DNA from: Pseudothauera lacus
Lineage (GTDB): Bacteria; Pseudomonadota; Gammaproteobacteria; Burkholderiales; Rhodocyclaceae
Length of the DNA stretch: 64,000 nt
Assembly (NCBI RefSeq): GCF_003034845.1
Contig: NZ_PZKC01000003.1
Span: 124,001 to 188,000 of the forward strand
Direction: 5' to 3'
Below the pieces are notes generated by a model, which saw nothing but the letters and a program-made list of their open reading frames with translations, made no database searches and was not told where the DNA came from. Positions 1 to 7,316 of this stretch are shown here, piece by piece; the first letter of the stretch is position 1; the number at the start of each line of letters is the position of its first letter. Position numbers and translations under genes: made by a program.

Positions 1-143
1 TGTACTGCAACGGCGGGGCCCATTCGGCACTCAATTACATCGTCCTGCAGGCGCTCGGTTATCAGGTCTCGGTGTACGACGGCTCATGGTTCGAGTGGGG
101 CAACGACGGCACCTTGCCGATCGTCAATCCCTCGGCGCGCTGA
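1..143 (+). CDS. Sulfurtransferase (rhodanese domain), C-terminal end
   Basis: This is the last 46 codons of a gene that begins before the window, read in the frame starting at base 3 and ending at TGA 141-143. The peptide opens with YCNGGAHSA, which fits the active-site loop of a rhodanese domain (catalytic Cys in a CxxG loop). It continues into YDGSWFEWG, the typical end of thiosulfate/3-mercaptopyruvate sulfurtransferases, so the family would transfer sulfane sulfur to cyanide or another thiophilic acceptor. Whether the full protein has one or two rhodanese domains cannot be seen. The diguanylate-type gene starts 15 bases downstream on the same strand. Confidence 0.8.
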   Translation, partial: YCNGGAHSALNYIVLQALGYQVSVYDGSWFEWGNDGTLPIVNPSAR

Positions 144-158
144 GGCCACGCACAGGAC

Positions 159-2567
159 ATGGACCAGCCGCTCGCGGCACCTCCCCCGACACGCTTCGGG
201 CGTTCCATCCGCGCCCGTCTGCTGCTGATGATGCTTGCCGTGGTCGCCACCGCGGCGCTGAGCGGCTATTCCGGCTTCGCCTACTGGCAGCTTGCCGCGC
301 AGAAGGAGCGCCTGCTGGGTTTTGCCCATTCCCTGGCCGAGGTCCTCGGGCAGGAGTTCGTGCGCATTGCGCTGCTCAACGATCCGGCGGTGGGGGCAGA
401 CGCCTCGGCGCGCCTGAGCGCGTTTCCGCTGGTGCGCCATGTCGTCCTCTACGACAGTAACGGCACCGCGGTGTATCAGTACCGCCGGCACGCGCTGGCG
501 GCCATCGAGGTGCCGCTGCCGCAGCCTGGCGCAGGGCCGCGCGATGACGGCGATGCGCTCCATCTGTTTCTCCCCGCAGCCTACAGCGGGGTCGATTTCG
601 GCACCATCTACGTGCAGCTGGAGAGCGAGACGCTGTGGACCCTGCTGCGCCGCGACCTGGTGGTGCTGGGGCTGATCGGCATCCTGTCGCTGAGCCTGGC
701 CTTGCTTCTGGCCGCACGCTTCGAGGCCCATTTCAATCGTCCGATCCGGCGCCTGGTGGGTTTTCTCGAACGCATCGGCCTCAGCCAGCAGCTCGACCAG
801 CGCATCGCGGTCGATGGCAGCGACGAGTTCGCCCGCCTGTTCCATGAGGTGAACACCATGCTCGACCGCATCCAGTCCTCGCGCGATGCCTTGCGCGTGG
901 CGGCGGTGGCTTTCGAGACTCCGGACGGCATGCTGATCGCCGATGCCGCGCAGCACATCCTGCAGGTCAACCAGGCGTTTACCCGCATCACCGGCTACAG
1001 CGCTGCCGAGGTCGTCGGCAAGACCCCGGCGCTGCTCCAGTCCGGACGTCATGGGCGCGAGTTCTTCGAAGCCATGTGGCGGGCCTTGCGCGAAGTGGGG
1101 CGCTGGGAAGGGGAGATCTGGAATCGCCGCAAGAATGGTGAGGTTTATCCCGAGCGGCTGACCATCCAGGCCGTCCATGACGAGAGCGGGGTGCTCAAGT
1201 ACTACGTCGGCGCTTTTGTGGACATCTCCGTGCAGAAGGCCGCCGAAGCCCATATCGAGTATCTCGGCCACTATGATCCGCTTACCGGGCTGGCCAATCG
1301 CCGCCTCCTCGTCGATCGCCTTGGCGCCAGTCTGCAGCGCACCCGCCAGTCACGTGGACACGGCGCCGTGCTGTGCTTCGACGTCGACAATTTCAAGATG
1401 GTCAACGACAGCCTCGGCCACGCTGCCGGTGACCAGCTGCTGGTCGAGGTCGCCCGCCGCCTGCGTGAGGTCCTCGGCAGCGGTTCGCTGATCGCCCGCC
1501 TGGGCGCGGACGAGTTCATCGCCGTGCGCGAGATGCGCGACGGCGACCGCAATCAGGCCACCCTGCAGGTCAAGGAGCTGGTGGAGAGCGTGCTCGACGA
1601 GCTTGACCGTCCCTACCAGATCAACGGCAGCGAGGTGCGCTGTGCGAGCTGTGCGGGGGTGAGCATGTACCCCGGTGCCGGGGTGAGCGCCGAAGACCTG
1701 GTCAAGCAGGCCGATCTGGCCCTGCATCAGGCCAAGAGCGCAGCAGGACGCCGGCGCGTGCGCTTCTTCGAACCCCAGGCCCAGGAGGTGGTGCGGCGCT
1801 ACCTCAACCTGCATGCCGACCTCCTGCGTGCGCTCGAACGCGGAGAGTTCGTCCTCCACTACCAGCCGCAGGTGGACGGCAGCGGCCGCGTGCGTGGTGC
1901 CGAGGCGCTGATCCGCTGGCAGCATCCGGAAGAGGGCCTGGTCGGTCCGGCAGAGTTCATCCCGGTGGCCGAGCGCAGCGGGCTCATCATCGGCGTCGGC
2001 GAGTGGGTGCTCGACAGCGCCTGCCGCCAGCTCGCACAGTGGGCGGCACTGCCGACCTCATGCGACTGGGTGGTGGCCCTCAATGTCAGTGCCCGCCAGT
2101 TTGCCCAGGCGGACTTCGTCGATCAGGTGCGCAATGCGCTGCTGCGCAGCGGCGCGCCGGCACGGCAACTGAAGCTTGAGCTCACCGAGGGCTTGCTGGT
2201 CGATGATATCGACGACGCGGTACTGCGCATGAATGCACTGCGCCAGATGGGCGTGGGGCTGGCACTCGACGACTTCGGCACCGGCTACTCCTCGCTGCGC
2301 TATCTCAAGCGCCTGCCGCTGTCGCAGGTGAAGATCGACCAGTCCTTCGTGCGCGACATGCTGAACAATGGCAACGACGTTGCCATCATCCGCAGCATTC
2401 TCTCGCTGGGCGAGAGCTTCGGTCTGGAAGTGATCGCCGAAGGAGTGGAAACCGCCGATCAGCACGCCTTCCTGCAGGAACTCGGCTGCGCGGCCTTCCA
2501 GGGTTATCTGTTCGGCCGCCCGCAGCCCGCGGCGGGGCTTACTTCGCTCAGCCCGAACGGTATTTGA
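159..2567 (+). CDS. Membrane sensor with HAMP, PAS, GGDEF and EAL domains
   Basis: This is an 802-residue c-di-GMP signalling protein. A hydrophobic segment (about 20-45), a periplasmic sensor part and a second membrane segment (about 168-190) lead into a HAMP-like linker. A PAS domain follows at about 245-360, GGDEF from about 370, and EAL from about 555 to the end. The GGDEF signature reads RLGADEF (residues 449-453 GADEF), so the second Gly is Ala and cyclase activity is doubtful. The EAL half keeps the EAL motif at 582-584, the DDFGTGYSS loop and EGVE, so an active phosphodiesterase is likely. Its place directly after the sulfurtransferase gene gives no hint about the signal sensed. Confidence 0.93.
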   Translation: MDQPLAAPPPTRFGRSIRARLLLMMLAVVATAALSGYSGFAYWQLAAQKERLLGFAHSLAEVLGQEFVRIALLNDPAVGADASARLSAFPLVRHVVLYDSNGTAVYQYRRHALAAIEVPLPQPGAGPRDDGDALHLFLPAAYSGVDFGTIYVQLESETLWTLLRRDLVVLGLIGILSLSLALLLAARFEAHFNRPIRRLVGFLERIGLSQQLDQRIAVDGSDEFARLFHEVNTMLDRIQSSRDALRVAAVAFETPDGMLIADAAQHILQVNQAFTRITGYSAAEVVGKTPALLQSGRHGREFFEAMWRALREVGRWEGEIWNRRKNGEVYPERLTIQAVHDESGVLKYYVGAFVDISVQKAAEAHIEYLGHYDPLTGLANRRLLVDRLGASLQRTRQSRGHGAVLCFDVDNFKMVNDSLGHAAGDQLLVEVARRLREVLGSGSLIARLGADEFIAVREMRDGDRNQATLQVKELVESVLDELDRPYQINGSEVRCASCAGVSMYPGAGVSAEDLVKQADLALHQAKSAAGRRRVRFFEPQAQEVVRRYLNLHADLLRALERGEFVLHYQPQVDGSGRVRGAEALIRWQHPEEGLVGPAEFIPVAERSGLIIGVGEWVLDSACRQLAQWAALPTSCDWVVALNVSARQFAQADFVDQVRNALLRSGAPARQLKLELTEGLLVDDIDDAVLRMNALRQMGVGLALDDFGTGYSSLRYLKRLPLSQVKIDQSFVRDMLNNGNDVAIIRSILSLGESFGLEVIAEGVETADQHAFLQELGCAAFQGYLFGRPQPAAGLTSLSPNGI

Positions 2568-2581
2568 TTGCCGGTTAGTAG

Positions 2582-2797
2582 CTAGAAGTACAGCTTGCGC
2601 CGTGGCGGCGTGGCCTTGCCGGTGCGTGAGGTGGCGGGCGGGGTCGCCTTTACCGGTTTGCGTACCTGATTGAGCGCCTCATTGGCGAAGCGCACCTTGC
2701 CTTCCAGCACGCAGCCGCGCATGCCGGGTTCGCAGCGCGCGCCGTTGATGCGCTGGCAGACGCCGTCAAGATCGTGGGGACAGCTCCAGGCGGTCAT
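2582..2797 (-). CDS. Small four-cysteine protein
   Basis: This 71-residue ORF starts 13 bases after the stop of the CBS/nucleotidyltransferase gene and is probably cotranscribed with it. Its N-terminal half carries four cysteines (residues 6, 14, 22 and 29) with spacing C-x7-C-x7-C-x6-C, ending in GMRGCVLEGKV. The C-terminal half is basic and disordered in appearance. The cysteine spacing suggests a metal site or disulfide pairs. No function is recognised. The orderly cysteine pattern and operon position argue that it is a real gene rather than a chance frame. Confidence 0.65.
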   Translation of the reverse strand: MTAWSCPHDLDGVCQRINGARCEPGMRGCVLEGKVRFANEALNQVRKPVKATPPATSRTGKATPPRRKLYF

Positions 2798-2810
2798 TGC
2801 GGGGTTCTCC

Positions 2811-4253
2811 TCAACTGCCCATCTGGCTGAGCTGGAAGCGGCTGCGCAGGAAGCCCTGGAAGGTCTTGACCTCTTCCAGGGCGAGCTTCAGGCGGCCCTT
2901 CTCGATGCGGTTGAGATGGTCCAGGGGCAGGTAGTTGGTCGGGGTGCGGCCCTGCTCAAGGGCCAGCAGCTGCGCCTTGAGGCGCAGCGAGACGAGAAAG
3001 TCGAAGGCCGCGGCGACGTCCTCGGCCTGCTGCTGGCGCAGGATGCCGGCGGCGGCGAGGCCGAGGATGCGGTCGCGGGTGCCGCCATCGACGATTCCGG
3101 CTTCCAGCGCCATCGCCTTTACGCCTTCGGTGATGGCGAAGATGCCGGCTTTCTTCAGTTCGATGCAGCCACCGTGCTCGCCCTTGCGCTCGGCGACGAT
3201 CTGCCCGAAGAAGCCCAGTGGCGGCTTGAAGCCGACGACGTTGGCGGCGCTGCGGGCGAGGAAGATCTTGTTGGCGCGCAGGCGCTCGGTGATGTGGCCT
3301 TTGAGCTCACGCTCGAAGGAGGGGTCGCCGTACAGGGTGCGCAGGTCGAAGAACATGCTGCCGGACAGGATGTTGTCCGGCGTCGGCGTGGTCAGCCACT
3401 TGTCGAGGACCTTCTTCCAGTCGCCGAGGCTGCGCCGCCAGATGTCGTTCTTGGCCATGATGCCACCCGAGCAGGGCGGCACGCCAATGCCGATGAGGGT
3501 GTCGATGAGGTCGATGCTGAAGGCTTTCAGACCCTCCAGCTCGCCGGCATCGAGGTCATCGGCGTGGATGATCGCATTGTCCTGGTCGGTGACCAGGGTC
3601 TGCTCCTGGCGCCCCTCGCTGCCGAGCACGACGAAGGCGAAACGCCCGGTGAGCCCGGGGTGGCGCGCGGCGCGCACGAGGTCGATGAGGCGGGCAACGA
3701 TGCGGTCGTTGAGATGGGCGACGGTCTGCACCAGATCGCGGGTGGCCACGCCAGTGCCGACCAGATGCACGACGAGTTCCTCGACCTTGCGGTGCAGCGC
3801 CTTGAGCTCGTCGGCGCTGGCGGCCTCCTCGATCTCCTTCATCAACTGCTGTGGCGAGCGGCTCTGCAGGCGCAGTACGTCGGAGTCGGTGATGATGCCG
3901 CACAGCCGGCCATGGCCATCGACCACGCAGAGGCGGTGGATGCGCAGGCGGCTCATGCGGAACAGGGCCTCGAAGAGGTATTCGTCCTCGCCGATGGTGA
4001 CCAGCGGCGCGTTCATGATGGCACCCACCTGCAGGCTGCCGGGATCCAGCCCGCCGGCGACGACCTTGTTGCGCAGGTCGCGGTCGGTGACGATGCCCAC
4101 GGGTTCCTCGCCTTGGCACACGATGATGCTGGAGATGTTGCGTGTGCGCATCACTCCGGCGACTTCGACCAGGGGGCGGTCGGCGGTGCAGGTGACGACC
4201 TGACGCTGGCAGAGTTCGCGGACGGGGACGAAGAAGACGTTATCGACGGACAT
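2811..4253 (-). CDS. CBS-pair / DUF294 nucleotidyltransferase-like signalling protein
   Basis: This 480-residue cytoplasmic protein begins with a tandem CBS pair (about 10-130, with GIVTDRDLR and GIITDSDVLR). A GlnD-like DUF294 nucleotidyltransferase domain follows, with signature GSEGRQEQTL then TDQDNAI, and a DUF294 C-terminal helical domain. Proteins of this architecture are predicted to couple adenine-nucleotide sensing to nucleotidyl transfer, but their substrates are mostly unknown. In other proteobacteria they often sit beside a DnaQ-like exonuclease or solute symporter; neither is adjacent here. ATG at 4253 is preferred because GGGGA lies about 9 bases upstream; the in-frame ATG at 4262 has no proper spacing. 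Confidence 0.87.
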   Translation of the reverse strand: MSVDNVFFVPVRELCQRQVVTCTADRPLVEVAGVMRTRNISSIIVCQGEEPVGIVTDRDLRNKVVAGGLDPGSLQVGAIMNAPLVTIGEDEYLFEALFRMSRLRIHRLCVVDGHGRLCGIITDSDVLRLQSRSPQQLMKEIEEAASADELKALHRKVEELVVHLVGTGVATRDLVQTVAHLNDRIVARLIDLVRAARHPGLTGRFAFVVLGSEGRQEQTLVTDQDNAIIHADDLDAGELEGLKAFSIDLIDTLIGIGVPPCSGGIMAKNDIWRRSLGDWKKVLDKWLTTPTPDNILSGSMFFDLRTLYGDPSFERELKGHITERLRANKIFLARSAANVVGFKPPLGFFGQIVAERKGEHGGCIELKKAGIFAITEGVKAMALEAGIVDGGTRDRILGLAAAGILRQQQAEDVAAAFDFLVSLRLKAQLLALEQGRTPTNYLPLDHLNRIEKGRLKLALEEVKTFQGFLRSRFQLSQMGS

Positions 4254-4344
4254 CGCGCGCATTCCCCGCTTGCTGTTATGGTCAAGCGCGACTATAGCGC
4301 ACTGACGGAGCTTTTCGGCGCCTGCCGCAGAGGAGGAGGACGAG

Positions 4345-4839
4345 ATGGTTGGTGAGATGTGCTGGTGTGCCTATGACAGCCCTCTGGGGCGCATGGTGGC
4401 GGTCAGTCGTGGCGGGTGCCTGGCGGGCCTGTACTTTGACGACCAGCGGGATCTGCCCGCCCTCGCAGCGTCTGCCGAGATGCCGGCAAACGGTCTGCTG
4501 GGCGAGGTCGGCGAGCAGCTGACGGACTACTTCGGCGGTCGCCGGCGGCGCTTCGAGCTGCCCTTGCTGGCGGCGCCGACGGCCTTTCAGCAACGTGTGC
4601 GCGAGGCCCTGCTGCAGGTCGGCGCGGGCGATACCTGCAGCTACGCCGCACTGGCTGCGGCTATCGGACAGCCCCGCGCGGCGCGCGCGGTGGCGCGTGC
4701 GCTGGCGGCCAATCCGCTGGTAGTGGTGGTGCCCTGCCACCGTGTGGTGACCAGCGCCGGAGGGCTGGGCGGATTTTCTGCCGGGCTGCCACGCAAGCGC
4801 GCGCTGCTGGCGCTTGAAGGCGGCGGCGCGGTTCAGTAG
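4345..4839 (+). CDS. ogt: Methylated-DNA--protein-cysteine methyltransferase
   Basis: This 164-residue protein belongs to the O6-alkylguanine-DNA alkyltransferase family, which removes alkyl groups from guanine by suicide transfer to its own cysteine. The active-site motif PCHRV is present with the acceptor at Cys131, followed by GGLGGFSAGLPRKRALL, which matches the conserved C-terminal helix. The helix-turn-helix segment with RAVARALAANP precedes it. A strong ribosome binding site (GAGGAGGA) precedes the ATG. It is divergent from the CBS gene and overlaps the 3' end of the convergent roadblock gene by seven bases. It could equally be named for the Ada C-terminal domain, but it lacks an Ada N-terminal domain. 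Confidence 0.93.
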   Translation: MVGEMCWCAYDSPLGRMVAVSRGGCLAGLYFDDQRDLPALAASAEMPANGLLGEVGEQLTDYFGGRRRRFELPLLAAPTAFQQRVREALLQVGAGDTCSYAALAAAIGQPRAARAVARALAANPLVVVVPCHRVVTSAGGLGGFSAGLPRKRALLALEGGGAVQ

Positions 4840-5276
4840 GCCTGCCCGCGATACATGCGCTGCGGCCGCGGGGCGGCGCCCGCTGCCGCAGTGGAGGGCG
4901 CGGTGGCTGCGCGCGGGGCATCCTCGAGGGTCGCCAGGGTGGCGGCGTCGAGGTGGCGCAGGGCGATGTTGGTGACCATCCGTGCCGATGCCTGGCTGGC
5001 GTCGTGGCGGGCAAGCAGCACCAGCACGAAGCCCGGGCCGCGGCGCAGCATCAGCCAGTGCTCTTCGTAGCGCAGCAGGATGTCGTCGCCACCGGGCAGT
5101 ACGCTGTCCGCCTCGCCATACAGCGCGGCGAGGGTGATGCTGGCGGAGGCGAGGAGTTCGTCATCGAGGTAGGCGGGGAGACGGTTCAGATACAGTCGGC
5201 CGTCCTCGCCGATCAGGCACAGGCCTTCGATGCCGGGGAGTTCGAGAATGTTGTCGATCAGCTTGGCAATGTTCAT
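4833..5276 (-). CDS. Roadblock/LC7-like protein (second of pair)
   Basis: This is a 147-residue cytoplasmic protein. Its N-terminal ~95 residues look like a roadblock/LC7 fold: a short helix, then strand segments such as GLCLIGEDGRLYL and, later, GFVLVLLARHD. An Ala/Pro-rich tail follows. Roadblock proteins usually regulate small Ras-like GTPases of the MglA type. ATG 5276 is chosen because GGAGAG lies eight bases upstream; ATG 5282 overlaps the stop codon of the upstream gene by one base and GTG 5285 is also open. It follows the other roadblock gene on the same strand, so the two are probably translated together. No MglA partner is visible in this window. Confidence 0.72.
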   Translation of the reverse strand: MNIAKLIDNILELPGIEGLCLIGEDGRLYLNRLPAYLDDELLASASITLAALYGEADSVLPGGDDILLRYEEHWLMLRRGPGFVLVLLARHDASQASARMVTNIALRHLDAATLATLEDAPRAATAPSTAAAGAAPRPQRMYRGQAY

Positions 5277-5281
5277 CGGCA

Positions 5282-5608
5282 TCACTCTCCGTCCATCGCC
5301 CGGCGCACGGTGAGCGCCACCTCAGCGAGGCGTGCGCGCGAATCGAGCACCACACCAAGGGCTCCGCCCTGCCAGGGCAGGCACAGCACGGTCAGCGGTT
5401 TGCCGTGGATCTGCGCCTCATGGAAGCTGTCGAGGCCAAAGCGCTGGCCGAACTGCCCGGCGACGCGGGTGAAGTGCACCAGCACCCCGGTCAGGGCGTC
5501 GGTCTCGCGGCCGTCGCGGGCCACCACCTGACCGTCGGCGCCGCACAGCACGTAGCCGAGGACGTTGGGGGTGTGCAGCACTTGCTGCAGGGCGTGTTGT
5601 GCGCTCAT
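5282..5608 (-). CDS. Roadblock/LC7-like protein (first of pair)
   Basis: This is a 108-residue protein with no signal peptide or membrane segment. The pattern GYVLCGADGQVVARDG, a central helix and LTVLCLPWQGGALGVVLD resembles the compact alpha/beta roadblock fold. GGAGAG precedes the ATG. Its stop codon touches the start region of the following roadblock-like gene, which suggests translational coupling and perhaps a heterodimer. The assignment rests on fold-like patterning and the neighbouring gene, not on a catalytic motif, so it is moderate. The 205 bases upstream carry a dispersed inverted repeat. Confidence 0.6.
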   Translation of the reverse strand: MSAQHALQQVLHTPNVLGYVLCGADGQVVARDGRETDALTGVLVHFTRVAGQFGQRFGLDSFHEAQIHGKPLTVLCLPWQGGALGVVLDSRARLAEVALTVRRAMDGE

Positions 5609-5677
5609 GGGGCTCTCCGTTGGGGTCTTATGCCGGGGAGCTATGCAGCAACCGTGCCAGCTGGCGGAACGCCGCTA

Positions 5678-5730
5678 ACCCGCACTCTCACACTGGCACC
5701 CGCAGTAGGGACGGTGTGAGGAATGCGGGT
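5678..5730. repeat. Dispersed inverted repeat, short copy
   Basis: This is an imperfect stem-loop with arms ACCCGCACTCTCACAC and GTGTGAGGAATGCGGGT around a 20-base centre. Its reverse complement resembles the element at 57720-57817: both start CCCGCAT..TCACACC, then TCCCT.CTGC.GG.GCC, and end in TGCGGG. It lies between two minus-strand genes. It is probably a REP-like or MITE-like repeat and may act as a transcript-end structure. The rest of 5609-5813 contains nothing else recognisable. Confidence 0.6.
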
Positions 5731-5813
5731 CAATGGCGGGATGCGGGCAGGGTGCCTGCACCACGGGCGGGCATCGCTGCGTTGCCGTGCCGCGCAAGGG
5801 TGCATGGCGCTGC

Positions 5814-7109
5814 TCAGACGAAGCGGGTGGCCTCGTCCAGTTCGCTGTGGGTGCGCGCCTTGCCCAGGGCGCTGACGAACTTGCGCCAGGCCAGATCGGC
5901 CTGATCGATGCGCAGCAGGGCGATGTGGCGGTCCTGTGAGCCCAGGCGCAGCACGGTGACCTTCACCACACTGCGGTCGGCGTCGCCCAGTTCGATGGTG
6001 GCGGTGCCGGTGCTGTTGGTCGGCAGGGCGGTGGTGGTGCGCGCGCGGAAGCCCGACGCCGAACACTCGAAAACCGTCAGCGGGTAGTTGCGTGGCAGGC
6101 CCATGATGCGCATCGACAGCGTTGCCGGGCAGTTCACCGAGAAGCGGCGGTGGGTGCGCCGGCGCATCTCGGAGCGCGGGGCGTCGTCGGGCACCGGCGG
6201 CAGCACGCTCTTGAATTCCGCCAGATCGTAGATCGAATGCAGCAGCATCAGCTCGCGCAGGCGCAGGCGGGCAAAGGCCTGGGTGCGGTGGTTGAAGAAG
6301 TGATCGATGAGCGCGGGGGTCATCACCGGGTCGGTGGTGGTGTAGAAGCGCTTGTGGGGCAGCTGGATGTTGGGCAGATGGACGGCGGTGAAATAGCGGT
6401 AGAGATTCTTCTCCGGCGGCAGGCCGTCGTAGCGGCGGCGGAAGACGTTGAGGGCTTCGCCGAGATCGAGGTGGGCGCCGACCGCGGGAGCGCCATTGAC
6501 GAAGTCGTAGTGGGCGACAGTGCGCTGGGTGAGGCGGCGAAAGCACAGGATGCTCTCGTAGAAGCCGATGTGCCGGGGGTTGACGCAGATCACCAGGTGG
6601 CGGGTGTCGAACAGCCGTGTGGCGTAGTCGTACATGAACTTCAGCAGCGGCAGCAGGATGCGCCCGCTGGCCGAGCGGAAGCGGGGGTCGATGGCCAGCG
6701 CGGAGACCTCGGCAACGTTGCCGCCGGCCTCGCGCACGCTGGCGAGGTCGAAGATGCGCTGCATGGGAAAGCCCATCGCGCTTTCGCGGATCAGCGATAC
6801 CGTGCCGACGACGCGGTCGCCATAGCGGCACAGCAGCGTCGAGGTGGTGGGCAGGGCGTGATACACGGTGACCCGCAGCCCGGAAGGGTCGGGCTGCATG
6901 AAGCCCGCATCGACATAGGCGTCGTGGAGGAGGCGGAAGCAGGCGTCGAGCTCCTCGCGGGTTTCGGCGAGCTTGAAGACGAGCTTCTCCGACAGCCGCG
7001 ATTCACAGCGGATGGCGCGGCTGTAGGCAGCAAAGCGCCAGCGTGCGGGGAGCAGGCTGAACAGGGGACGGAGTGCCGAGCGGCTCAGGCGTTGCAGCGT
7101 CTTCTTCAT
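5814..7109 (-). CDS. FeeM-like N-acyltransferase fused to a PilZ domain
   Basis: This is a 431-residue protein. Residues about 40-260 resemble the GNAT-fold N-acyl amino acid synthase (FeeM) family: a charged start (SEKLVFKLAETREELDACF), then EVSALAIDPRFR for the acetyl/acyl carrier region and NPRHIGFYESILCFRRL. Residues about 315-412 look like PilZ, with RRRTHRRFSV (RxxxR at 317-321) and ECSASGF in place of the usual D/NxSxxG. PilZ domains bind c-di-GMP, so the acyltransferase may be allosterically controlled by it. The start at 7109 (MKKTLQRLS) is chosen over an upstream frame with no family-like sequence. Substrate and product are unknown. Confidence 0.72.
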   Translation of the reverse strand: MKKTLQRLSRSALRPLFSLLPARWRFAAYSRAIRCESRLSEKLVFKLAETREELDACFRLLHDAYVDAGFMQPDPSGLRVTVYHALPTTSTLLCRYGDRVVGTVSLIRESAMGFPMQRIFDLASVREAGGNVAEVSALAIDPRFRSASGRILLPLLKFMYDYATRLFDTRHLVICVNPRHIGFYESILCFRRLTQRTVAHYDFVNGAPAVGAHLDLGEALNVFRRRYDGLPPEKNLYRYFTAVHLPNIQLPHKRFYTTTDPVMTPALIDHFFNHRTQAFARLRLRELMLLHSIYDLAEFKSVLPPVPDDAPRSEMRRRTHRRFSVNCPATLSMRIMGLPRNYPLTVFECSASGFRARTTTALPTNSTGTATIELGDADRSVVKVTVLRLGSQDRHIALLRIDQADLAWRKFVSALGKARTHSELDEATRFV

Positions 7110-7316
7110 CGGGCGGCACGGCCGCAGGCGGTCGCACAATCAGCGGTAATGAATCATTGTATGACTCGGTGATGGCTTCGGATAGGCACTATGTCGCGGC
7201 CGCTCTTGAACGAGTGGCGCTTCATCCTGTCTTCAGCACAGTGAGGTATGCTGCAATGCGACATGTACCCGTCGCGGGGTGCAGTGCAAGGGAACCACCT
7301 GGAAAAAGCAATCAAA

